A DNA stretch of 64,000 bases, taken from Bacillota bacterium. GTDB taxonomy: Bacteria; Bacillota; Clostridia; Lachnospirales; Lachnospiraceae. Location: assembly GCA_023411555.1 (NCBI GenBank), contig JAEYOQ010000064.1, positions 100,203 through 164,202 of the forward strand, written 5' to 3'. The position numbers and the translations under genes were made by a program. Below are positions 16,142 to 23,882 of this stretch, one piece after another. The notes beneath the pieces were generated by a model, which was given only the letters and a program-made list of their open reading frames with translations, did no database searches and had not been told where the DNA came from. How positions within the stretch are numbered: the stretch's first letter is position 1; each line of letters starts with the position of its first letter.

Positions 16142-19100
16142 CTGGCACTATATTAATGAAAAGATACTATCCTTTCATGAAGAGATCAATTTCTTTACAG
16201 GACATTCAGGAAGTGGAAAATCTACTGTTCTGGATGCCCTACAGATTGTATTATATGCAGACAGTAATGGCCGTGGCTTCTTTAACAAAGCGGCAAAGGA
16301 GGATTCTGACCGTACACTGATTGAGTATCTGCGTGGTATGAAGGTAGTACAGGAGAATAATGAGATCAGCTATCTTCGGAATAAGAACTTCTCTACGACT
16401 ATCGTGCTGGAGCTTACGGATACCGAGACCCATAAGCAGCAGTGTATCGGAGTTGTTTTTGATGTGGATGTGAGTGTAAATGATGTAAACCGGCTCTTCT
16501 TTCGGCATACCGGTGCCCTGGCGCAAAATCGTTACCGGGAGGGAGAGAAGGTATTCTCCATTAATGAGCTGAAGGAATATATCGAAACTAATTATTCAAA
16601 GGAAGATTATTATTTCAGCAGGACCAATGAGAAGTTTCGAAACGAATTATACACTAATTTTTTCGGAGGCTTGCATCCGAAGCATTTTCCGGCACTCTTT
16701 AAGAAAGCAATTCCCTTTAAGATGGATATGAAGTTGGAGGACTTTGTTAAGAATTACATCTGTACGGAAAATGACATTCATATGGAGGATATGCAGGATA
16801 GTGTTGCCCAGTATACAAGGCTGAAGCGCAGACTGGAGGATACTAAGAGTGAGATAACCCTTCTAACTGAAATCAGCCAGCAGTATAGCCGATATCAAAC
16901 CTATTCCAGCCAGATTGAGCAATTTCAGTATAGCCTGGACAAATTGGATATCACCACGGTGGAAGCAAAGCTTACTAAGCTTCAGAGCCAGGAGAAGGAA
17001 TATAAGGAGGATATCCAGATATTAACCAAATCCATCCTTGACCTGGAGTCAGAGCTGAGATCGCTTCAGAATCAGAGAGATGAGGTGGCATTCTCAATCC
17101 AGAATAGTGGATATGAACATCTGGAGGCGGAATTGATAAGCTTAAACCAGATGCTCGAGCTCTTGTACCGCGGGAAAGCAGCTTATGATAAGATAGGCAG
17201 CGGTCTAAAGGCCTGGCTTTCCACAGATTATCTGGATCCAGTAGCAAAGTCAGGTATTGAACATTTTATTGCTTATCAGGTAACAAGCGATGAGATATGG
17301 GAGATCAAGGATACCCTGACCCGAATTAGAGGTGAGCTTGAGAAGAGGAAGGATGAACTCACTCTCAAGAGCAATGAACTTACTCTTACGCTTAGTGATA
17401 TTACGAAACAGATGAATATCTTAAAGGGGGGACAGAAGGCATATCCTTCTTATCTACTGGAGATTAAGGACTACATAATGAAGGAACTGGAACAGGAGTA
17501 TGAGAAGCCGGTTAAGGTAGATATTCTGGCGGATGTAATTGAAGTGAAGGATGAACAGTGGCGGAATGCCATCGAAGGCTATATGGGTAATAATAAGCTA
17601 AGCCTCATTGTAGCACCTGAATATGCCAAGCAGGCCATGGAGCTCTATCATAAACTTGATTCAAAGAGACATTACCGGGTAGCCATCGTAGATACGGAAC
17701 GGGTATTGATGGATGCAAAACCAATTCAAAAAAACTCCTTAGCAGAGGAGGTAGAAGCCTCCACGGACTATATCAAGGCCTATATTGGTTATCTGATGGG
17801 CTCGGTGATTAAATGCCGCTCCATCGAAGAGCTTCGTGGAAACAGAAGCGCCGTTACTCCGGACTGCATCCTTTATCAGGGGTATAAGCTGCAGCATATG
17901 AATCCTCGTAATTACACGGAGGAGGCTTATATCGGTAGAAGTGCCATTGAACGCAAATTACAGCTGTTAGAGGAGCATTTACATGCTCTGAGGGTGCAGA
18001 AGCTGCCGCTGGATAAGGAGCTTCAGAGAACGAACGAACTGCTCACCTACGAGTATCTGCAAAATGATCCGGACTTTTATGAAAGCAAGCTTCAGGAAAT
18101 TAGCCAAATGAAAGAAAAGGAGTTACTGAAGGAGGATTATAAGCATCGAATTACTATGCTGAAGCAGTTGAATGTTGATGAGTGGAAGGCGAAGAAGCTA
18201 CTCATCGAGCAGACAATCGATGCTAAGAACAAACTAAAGGAAAAGGCTAGTATCTCACTTGGTACCAAGGAAAACAGTATTCGTGCAATGTCCGAGGAAC
18301 TGTTAGCCCTAGGTGAGGAGCTTATAGAGAAGCAGAAAAAACACCAATTTAATCCCTTGCAAGAGGAGGCTTTCCAGACTATACTCCGTAATGCAGAGAA
18401 TAAGAGTATGGATAAGCTCCGATATGACCTTCTTAATCAGAAGCAGAATTGTGAAAGACAACTGGAGGAAGAGTTCTATAAGGTACTAAAGCGCAGGGAG
18501 CAGTACCATGCAATATATGCATATCGTGGCTTATCACTGACTAACAGAGACAATCAGGAATATGAGCAACTACTGGAGAATCTGCAGAGTGATAAGCTGA
18601 ATGACTTCATGCAAAAGGCGAATGAGCAGGCAGCACAGGCGATTTATCATTTTAAGACGGATTTCATCTATAAGATCCGCGATGCCATCAAGGAGGTTAT
18701 GCAGCAGAAGGACGATCTGAATAAAATTCTCTCACAGATGGATTTCGGAAAGGATAAATACCGATTTATTATAACTAAAAACCGTGGAGAGGATGGAAAG
18801 TTCTATGATATGTTCATGGATGAAAATCTGGAGATTAATCCTCATCAGCTGACCGGTAATATAGATCATCAGATAGACCTATTCAGCCTGCAGCATGAGA
18901 AGGATTACAGCGACTTGATCAACGAGCTGATTGAGCTTTTCATGCCTCCGGAGAATAGTGATAGCAGAACCTTAGAGGAAGCAAGAGCAAACATGGAGAA
19001 GTATGCAGATTATCGAACCTATCTCTCCTTCGACATGGAGCAGCTGGTGGAGGGAATGCCACCTATGAGATTAAGTCGAATGCTATCGAAGAACTCAGGA

Positions 19101-19454
19101 GGGGAAGGTCAGAATCCCTTATATGTTGCCTTATTAGCCAGCTTCGCACAGGTTTATCGGATTAACCAAAAGTCTAATATTCGAAGAAGGCCGACACCGA
19201 GACTTGTCGTGCTAGATGAGGCATTCTCCAAGATGGATGCTGAGAAGGTAGGAAGCTGTATCGGTCTGATCCGAAAGCTTGGATTTCAGGCAATCATTAG
19301 TGCTACCAATGATAAGATCCAGAATTATGTAGACAATGTAGACAAGACCTTTGTCTTTGCTAATCCGAATAAGAACCGTATCTCTGTACAGGATTTTGAG
19401 AAGCGAGAGTTCATGGAATTATTAAAGGCGCAAGACGAGGAGGATGAGGAGTAA
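16101..19454 (+). CDS. jetC: JetC/MksB-like SMC ATPase of a Wadjet-type condensin
   Basis: A 1117-residue SMC-like ATPase. The Walker A motif GHSGSGKS is at residues 34-41, the ABC signature SGGEGQ begins at about residue 999, and Walker B ends in VVLDEAF with Asp1039 and Glu1040. Between them run two long coiled-coil arms and a hinge-like globular region (about residues 465-620). This matches the MukB/MksB/JetC group, not the bacterial Smc group. It should dimerise and extrude DNA loops with JetA and JetB. The ATG at 16101 lies within jetB, behind a GGAGGAAGAGGAGG purine run. No jetD gene (DUF3322/DUF2220 TOPRIM nuclease) follows; a terminator and an unrelated operon do. Confidence 0.9.
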   Translation: MDRYQALSKMCLNNWHYINEKILSFHEEINFFTGHSGSGKSTVLDALQIVLYADSNGRGFFNKAAKEDSDRTLIEYLRGMKVVQENNEISYLRNKNFSTTIVLELTDTETHKQQCIGVVFDVDVSVNDVNRLFFRHTGALAQNRYREGEKVFSINELKEYIETNYSKEDYYFSRTNEKFRNELYTNFFGGLHPKHFPALFKKAIPFKMDMKLEDFVKNYICTENDIHMEDMQDSVAQYTRLKRRLEDTKSEITLLTEISQQYSRYQTYSSQIEQFQYSLDKLDITTVEAKLTKLQSQEKEYKEDIQILTKSILDLESELRSLQNQRDEVAFSIQNSGYEHLEAELISLNQMLELLYRGKAAYDKIGSGLKAWLSTDYLDPVAKSGIEHFIAYQVTSDEIWEIKDTLTRIRGELEKRKDELTLKSNELTLTLSDITKQMNILKGGQKAYPSYLLEIKDYIMKELEQEYEKPVKVDILADVIEVKDEQWRNAIEGYMGNNKLSLIVAPEYAKQAMELYHKLDSKRHYRVAIVDTERVLMDAKPIQKNSLAEEVEASTDYIKAYIGYLMGSVIKCRSIEELRGNRSAVTPDCILYQGYKLQHMNPRNYTEEAYIGRSAIERKLQLLEEHLHALRVQKLPLDKELQRTNELLTYEYLQNDPDFYESKLQEISQMKEKELLKEDYKHRITMLKQLNVDEWKAKKLLIEQTIDAKNKLKEKASISLGTKENSIRAMSEELLALGEELIEKQKKHQFNPLQEEAFQTILRNAENKSMDKLRYDLLNQKQNCERQLEEEFYKVLKRREQYHAIYAYRGLSLTNRDNQEYEQLLENLQSDKLNDFMQKANEQAAQAIYHFKTDFIYKIRDAIKEVMQQKDDLNKILSQMDFGKDKYRFIITKNRGEDGKFYDMFMDENLEINPHQLTGNIDHQIDLFSLQHEKDYSDLINELIELFMPPENSDSRTLEEARANMEKYADYRTYLSFDMEQLVEGMPPMRLSRMLSKNSGGEGQNPLYVALLASFAQVYRINQKSNIRRRPTPRLVVLDEAFSKMDAEKVGSCIGLIRKLGFQAIISATNDKIQNYVDNVDKTFVFANPNKNRISVQDFEKREFMELLKAQDEEDEE

Positions 19455-19479
19455 AAATGTAATATCAAGGAAAATGATG

Positions 19480-19530
19480 GCACCTCCAAGGTTAGACAGA
19501 ATATGCCAATAAATGGAGGTGCATTTTCTT
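19480..19530 (+). terminator. terminator after jetC
   Basis: GCACCTCCA (19480-19488) pairs perfectly with TGGAGGTGC (19514-19522), followed by ATTTTCTTT. It closes the three-gene operon. Confidence 0.85.
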
Positions 19531-19637
19531 TGAATTATTTTGAAGAAAAAAGTATTATTTTACAAAGAGTGGAACTTGTTTTTTTGACAATATATAAGTG
19601 TTGCTAATATTTTATATAAATTATACAAATAAGTCAT
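19531..19637. other. AT-rich spacer before molybdoenzyme promoter
   Basis: Together with the terminator and the promoter, this makes a 307-base gene-free stretch between jetC and the molybdoenzyme operon. The AT-rich segment itself shows no gene or structure that I can support. In particular no jetD-like frame exists here. Confidence 0.6.
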
Positions 19638-19700
19638 TTGATTTCCTAAACTTTTGTGCTATAATATGAATTACAGAGTAAATTAGATCAAATGATCTAA
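19638..19700 (+). promoter_or_regulatory. promoter and operator-like palindrome of the molybdoenzyme operon
   Basis: TTGATT (19638-19643), 16 bases, TATAAT (19660-19665) form the promoter. Downstream, TTAGATCA and TGATCTAA (19683-19700) are perfect 8-base arms around AA, a likely repressor site. TCATTTGAT (19634-19642), overlapping the -35, is the exact reverse complement of ATCAAATGA inside the palindrome (19687-19695), giving a possible second half-site. Confidence 0.6.
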
Positions 19701-19761
19701 AAATGGAAGGAAATGGTCGGTCAAACACTTATTTTCTTCAGAATAAAAGGAGGTTGCCAAA

Positions 19762-22044
19762 ATGACAGTCGGTCAAAGTGTTCCGCGTGTAGATGCCCTC
19801 GACAAAGTTATCGGAAGAGCAAAGTATACCGATGATCTTTGTGAGAAGAACGCATATATTGCAAAGATCCTACATTCGACAATTGCTAATGGTGTTGTAA
19901 AATCCATCGATGTTTCAGAGGCAGAGAAAATCCCTGGGGTAGTTAAGATAGTCACTTGTTTTGATGTTCCCAAGAATTATTTTCCGACAGCTGGTCATCC
20001 ATGGTCTACAGATCCTGGTCACCAGGATGTAGCAGATAGACTTTTACTAACGGACAGAGTACGATTTTATGGTGATGATGTAGCAGCAGTAATTGCTGAG
20101 ACAGAGGTGGCTGCAAAGCAGGCACTGGAGGCAATTAAAGTAGAGTATGAGGAATATCCCTTTGTACTTGATGCCCAAGAAGCAATGAAACCGGAAGCTC
20201 CTCAGCTGCATGAGGCTTATCCAAATAATATTCTTGGTCATAGTTCGATTCGCAGAGGAAATTATGAAGAAGCAATCAAGGAGCCGGGTCTGATTAAGTT
20301 TGAAGCTTGGTATGAGACTCCAACGGTTCAGCACTGCCATATAGAGAACCATATCTGCTATGCTAGTATGGAGGGTAGCCGTATCACAGTGGTGTCCTCT
20401 ACACAAATCCCCCATATTATACGCCGTGTGGTAGGGCAGGCTTTAGGAATTCCCTGGGGAGATGTTCGTATTATAAAGCCCTACATTGGTGGTGGCTTTG
20501 GTAATAAGCAGGATGCCTTATATGAACCCCTTTGTGCTTATTTAACGACACAGGTGGGTGGTCGCCAGGTTAAATTAGATGTTACAAGAGAAGAGACCTT
20601 TGTAAGTAACCGTGTACGTCATGCAATCCGTAGCCATATCATCAGCTGGGTGCGTCCTGACGGAAGTTTTGCGGCTAGAAAGCTGGAATGCTTCTCCAAT
20701 CAGGGAGCATATGCATCCCATGGACATGGTATAGCAGCAAAGGGAATGAATGCATTTCCCCAGTTGTATCCCTGTGACAACATAGAATGCGATTCCTATA
20801 CCGTATTCACGAATCGTCCCGTAGCAGGAGCTATGCGTGGTTACGGAATTCCACAGGCAATGTTTGCAGTAGAATCACAAGCTGAGGATATTGCAAAGGC
20901 CTTAGGTCTGGATCCCATTGAATATCGCCGGAAGAATCTGATGCCCGTTGGCTTTGTAGATGGATTCTCCAAGAATGAGAACTATTATGACAGCTTTAAC
21001 CAATGCTTGGATAAGGGTAAGAAGTACATAGATTTTGACCGCAAGTTCGTAGAGTATCAGAATCAAACCGGACCCATCCGAAGAGGTGTGGGATGTGCGG
21101 TATTCTGGTACAATACCGGTGTTTGGCCGATTAGCTTAGAGACTTCTGCCTGTAGAATGATACTCAATCAAGATGGTTCTGTACAGGTACAGCTGGCGGA
21201 GACTGAGATTGGACAGGGTGCGGATACTGCCTACGCTCAGATGACAGCAGATGCTTTAGGTATTCCCTTTAACAAGGTCCATGTAATATCAAATCAAGAT
21301 ACCGATATTACTCCGTTTGGTCTCAGCGCTTATGCTTCCAGACAGACTTATGTAGCAAGCTTTTCCATTAAACAAACTGCATTATTATTAAAAGAACGTA
21401 TTCTGAAATACGCATACGAATTAACCAGAATGCCTGCCTTTGAACTGGATCTGGTAGATGGTCAGATTATCCGTAAGAATGATGGACGTGTGATGATTTC
21501 CCTACATGACCTTGCTATGGAGGCTTTATATAGCTTGAGCCATGCAGAGCATATGACCGCAGAGAGCACCTATCAGATTAAGTCTAATGCATATTCCTTT
21601 GGCTGCTGTTTCGCAGAGGTAGAGGTTGATATTCCATTATGCAAGGTTACTCTGCTTGATATCATTAATGTTCATGATGCTGGTCGATTAATTAATCCTC
21701 AGCTTGCAGAGGCTCAGGTACATGGCGGTATGAGTATGGGAATCGGTTATGCATTGGCTGAGCAGATGCTATTTGATCCTAAGACGGGCAAAACTCTGAA
21801 TGATAACCTATTGGATTATAAGCTCTCAACCTTTATGGACCACCCGCATCTGGAAGCACAATTTGTTGAAAATTATGAGCCGACCAGTGCCTTTGGAACG
21901 AAGGCTTTGGGTGAGCCACCGGTATGTCCGGTAGCACCTGCTATTCGTAATGCAATCTTACATGCCACCGGAGTTGCAATTAACAACATCCCTATGACGC
22001 CTCATATCCTCTTTGAACGTTTTAAAGAGGAAGGGCTAATATAA
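19762..22044 (+). CDS. xanthine dehydrogenase family, molybdopterin-binding subunit
   Basis: A 760-residue cytosolic catalytic subunit that binds molybdopterin cytosine dinucleotide or a related cofactor and hydroxylates a purine-like or N-heterocyclic substrate. Cofactor motifs visible are GGGFGNKQDALYEP, AMRGYGIPQ, the glycine-rich GQGADTAY, and the C-terminal TKALGEPPVCP with the catalytic glutamate. It is the first gene of the order Mo subunit, FAD subunit, iron-sulfur subunit. The ATG follows AAGGAGG. No cofactor-maturation, urate or purine permease gene lies beside it, so the exact substrate (xanthine, hypoxanthine, nicotinate or other) is not fixed. Confidence 0.9.
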   Translation: MTVGQSVPRVDALDKVIGRAKYTDDLCEKNAYIAKILHSTIANGVVKSIDVSEAEKIPGVVKIVTCFDVPKNYFPTAGHPWSTDPGHQDVADRLLLTDRVRFYGDDVAAVIAETEVAAKQALEAIKVEYEEYPFVLDAQEAMKPEAPQLHEAYPNNILGHSSIRRGNYEEAIKEPGLIKFEAWYETPTVQHCHIENHICYASMEGSRITVVSSTQIPHIIRRVVGQALGIPWGDVRIIKPYIGGGFGNKQDALYEPLCAYLTTQVGGRQVKLDVTREETFVSNRVRHAIRSHIISWVRPDGSFAARKLECFSNQGAYASHGHGIAAKGMNAFPQLYPCDNIECDSYTVFTNRPVAGAMRGYGIPQAMFAVESQAEDIAKALGLDPIEYRRKNLMPVGFVDGFSKNENYYDSFNQCLDKGKKYIDFDRKFVEYQNQTGPIRRGVGCAVFWYNTGVWPISLETSACRMILNQDGSVQVQLAETEIGQGADTAYAQMTADALGIPFNKVHVISNQDTDITPFGLSAYASRQTYVASFSIKQTALLLKERILKYAYELTRMPAFELDLVDGQIIRKNDGRVMISLHDLAMEALYSLSHAEHMTAESTYQIKSNAYSFGCCFAEVEVDIPLCKVTLLDIINVHDAGRLINPQLAEAQVHGGMSMGIGYALAEQMLFDPKTGKTLNDNLLDYKLSTFMDHPHLEAQFVENYEPTSAFGTKALGEPPVCPVAPAIRNAILHATGVAINNIPMTPHILFERFKEEGLI

Positions 22045-22060
22045 GAAAGGGGAAAACATT

Positions 22061-22942
22061 ATGTATGATATTAAAGAATTATACGAAGCAACCAGCGTAA
22101 GTCATGCGGTAGAGCTTCGCTTAGCACATCCCCAGGCAATCATATTAGCCGGAGGAAGCGATGTATTAATTCAGATGAGGGAAGGAAAGCTTGCCGGCAA
22201 GGAAGTTATCAGTATCTATCTACTGGATGAACTACGAGGAGTAACCCTCACGGAGGATGGTACGATTCGGATTGGATCGCTTACAAGCTTCTCCCATATT
22301 ACAAATGATCCGATTATTCAAAAATATATTAATGTTCTTGGCGAGGCAGTGGATATGGTCGGCGGGCCCCAGATCAGAAATATCGGTACCATCGGCGGAA
22401 ACACCTGTAATGGTGTGACCTCTGCAGACTCCTCATCAACCCTACATGCCTGGGATGCCCTGATCGAGCTGACCGGTAGTGAAGGAGTACGTATAATTCC
22501 TATTCGGGACTTCTACATTAAAGCAGGTAAAGTGGATATTCGTCCGGATGAGATACAGACAGCAATTCTTATTCCGAAGGAAAGCTATGAAGGCTATCAG
22601 GGTCATTATATTAAGTATGCCATGAGAAATGCCATGGATATTGCGACCTCAGGCTGTTCCGTGAATGTGAAGCTGTCCGAAGATAAGAAGACCTTGGTCG
22701 ATGTTCGCATCGCCTATGGAGTTCAGGGTCCTACACCCCTTCGCGCTGAGAATGCAGAGCGTGTTGGAAGAGGCGGAGAAATCAGCTCAGAGCTTCTTAC
22801 GAAGATTAGTGAAGCTGTTCTTGAGGATATCAACCCTCGTGACAGCTGGCGTGCTTCCAAAGCTCTCCGTCAACATATTGCCGTAGAGATGGCTCATCGT
22901 TGCTTAACAGAAGCAATCAAGCTTGCGGGAGGTGAAGTATAA
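22061..22942 (+). CDS. xanthine dehydrogenase family, FAD-binding subunit
   Basis: A 293-residue flavoprotein of the CO-dehydrogenase/xanthine-dehydrogenase medium-subunit type. It has the two FAD loops: LAGGSDVLIQMREGKL near residue 30 and IGTIGGNTCNGVTSADSSS near residue 110. It takes electrons from the iron-sulfur subunit and passes them to NAD or another acceptor. It starts 16 bases after the Mo subunit behind AAAGGGG, and its stop overlaps the next start by one base. Confidence 0.9.
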   Translation: MYDIKELYEATSVSHAVELRLAHPQAIILAGGSDVLIQMREGKLAGKEVISIYLLDELRGVTLTEDGTIRIGSLTSFSHITNDPIIQKYINVLGEAVDMVGGPQIRNIGTIGGNTCNGVTSADSSSTLHAWDALIELTGSEGVRIIPIRDFYIKAGKVDIRPDEIQTAILIPKESYEGYQGHYIKYAMRNAMDIATSGCSVNVKLSEDKKTLVDVRIAYGVQGPTPLRAENAERVGRGGEISSELLTKISEAVLEDINPRDSWRASKALRQHIAVEMAHRCLTEAIKLAGGEV

Positions 22943-23427
22943 TGGCACAGTATAAATTAGTCAAATGTACTATTAACGGAAAAGAAACCGAGACTATGGT
23001 AGATGTTCGCGCCTCCTTAACCGATATGCTGCGTAATGATTATCGTCTAACGTCAGTAAAAAAAGGTTGCGAGGTTGGTGAATGCGGTGCCTGTAATGTT
23101 ATCATTGACGGAGAATGCTTTAACTCTTGTATCTATCTGGCTGTATGGGCAGATGGTAAGAATATTCGGACCCTGGAGAGTTTACTTGGACCAAATGGAG
23201 AACTAGCCGATATTCAACAGGCCTTTATCGATGAAGCAGCCGTTCAATGCGGCTTCTGTACACCAGGCTTCATCATGACAGCAGTTCAGATACTGGAAAG
23301 TGGCAAAGAATATACCAGAGAAGAGCTTCGTAAGCTTCTGTCAGGTAACCTATGCCGCTGCACCGGCTATGAGAACATCCTGAACGCAGTCGAGAAAACC
23401 ATGCTCCGCCGGTTAGGAAAGCTGTAA
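22942..23427 (+). CDS. xanthine dehydrogenase family, [2Fe-2S] subunit
   Basis: A 161-residue electron-transfer subunit with both clusters visible. The plant-type ferredoxin motif is CEVGECGACNVIIDGECFNSC, and the helical-domain motif is CGFCTPGFIM followed by NLCRCTGYENI. It links the molybdenum site to FAD. The ATG overlaps the previous stop (ATAATGG), so translation is coupled. All eight cysteines are present. It completes a typical three-subunit enzyme. Confidence 0.93.
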   Translation: MAQYKLVKCTINGKETETMVDVRASLTDMLRNDYRLTSVKKGCEVGECGACNVIIDGECFNSCIYLAVWADGKNIRTLESLLGPNGELADIQQAFIDEAAVQCGFCTPGFIMTAVQILESGKEYTREELRKLLSGNLCRCTGYENILNAVEKTMLRRLGKL

Positions 23428-23535
23428 GCGATATAGATATATAATCTATAAATTCACACTATCGGTACAAGGTTTCATCCAACCGATATCTCTGATAATT
23501 AATTATAAATTATATATTTATCTATTAAATAAATA
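23428..23535. other. spacer before fold-back element
   Basis: AT-rich sequence with no gene or clear terminator after the molybdoenzyme operon. It forms part of a 455-base stretch without a gene, the rest of which is the fold-back element and the promoter region of the next gene. Confidence 0.5.
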
Positions 23536-23742
23536 ACGGGCTGTCAAAGAGTAGAAATAACAAAGAAAGAGTCCTATACTTACCATAATGCACTGTTTGA
23601 CGAACAGCTCATGGATCTGTATGACAAAAGCGAACATTCTAATGTTCGAGTTTGGCATACAGATCCGTGGGGTGTACGTCAACCTGTGTGTGAGGTAAGT
23701 GTAGGGCTCTTTCTTTGTTATTCAATACCTCCAACAGCCCGT
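23536..23742. repeat. 207-bp fold-back element (MITE-like or structured RNA)
   Basis: Almost the whole segment is one inverted repeat around a 2-base centre at 23639-23640. Paired blocks from outside in are ACGGGCTGT (23536-23544) with ACAGCCCGT (23734-23742), and a perfect 16-bp block (23556-23571 with 23707-23722). A 13-bp block with two G-U type changes follows (23572-23584 with 23694-23706). Further in are TTGACG (23597-23602) with CGTCAA, GGATCTGTATG with CATACAGATCC (23613-23623 with 23656-23666), and CGAACATT with AATGTTCG (23631-23648). No transposase gene is inside. A 67-codon frame across it is a by-product. It could be a miniature transposable element or a very stable RNA. Confidence 0.8.
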
Positions 23743-23882
23743 CCTAAATTATTGGAATATTTCGGTGCAGATGACAACCTTAATCTTTTCTTCACTTTTT
23801 TAACACAAGATTGACAAAATACAACCCTATACTAAGGCGTACCAAAATACCAATAGTTTACTGATAAGGAGCTGCTTACATA

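Noticed and set aside
16975..17247. 90-codon minus-strand frame within jetC
   Set aside because: Shadow of the coding strand of a long coiled-coil gene, with no ribosome site or family resemblance. The same holds for the other antisense frames within clear genes.
19455..19761. search for a jetD gene after jetC on either strand
   Set aside because: The stretch contains a terminator and a promoter and no frame long enough for a nuclease domain. The left flank of jetA holds only the decarboxylase promoter.
23611..23814. 67-codon open frame across the fold-back element
   Set aside because: It runs through both arms of the inverted repeat, so its residues are dictated by the palindrome, and it has no ribosome site.
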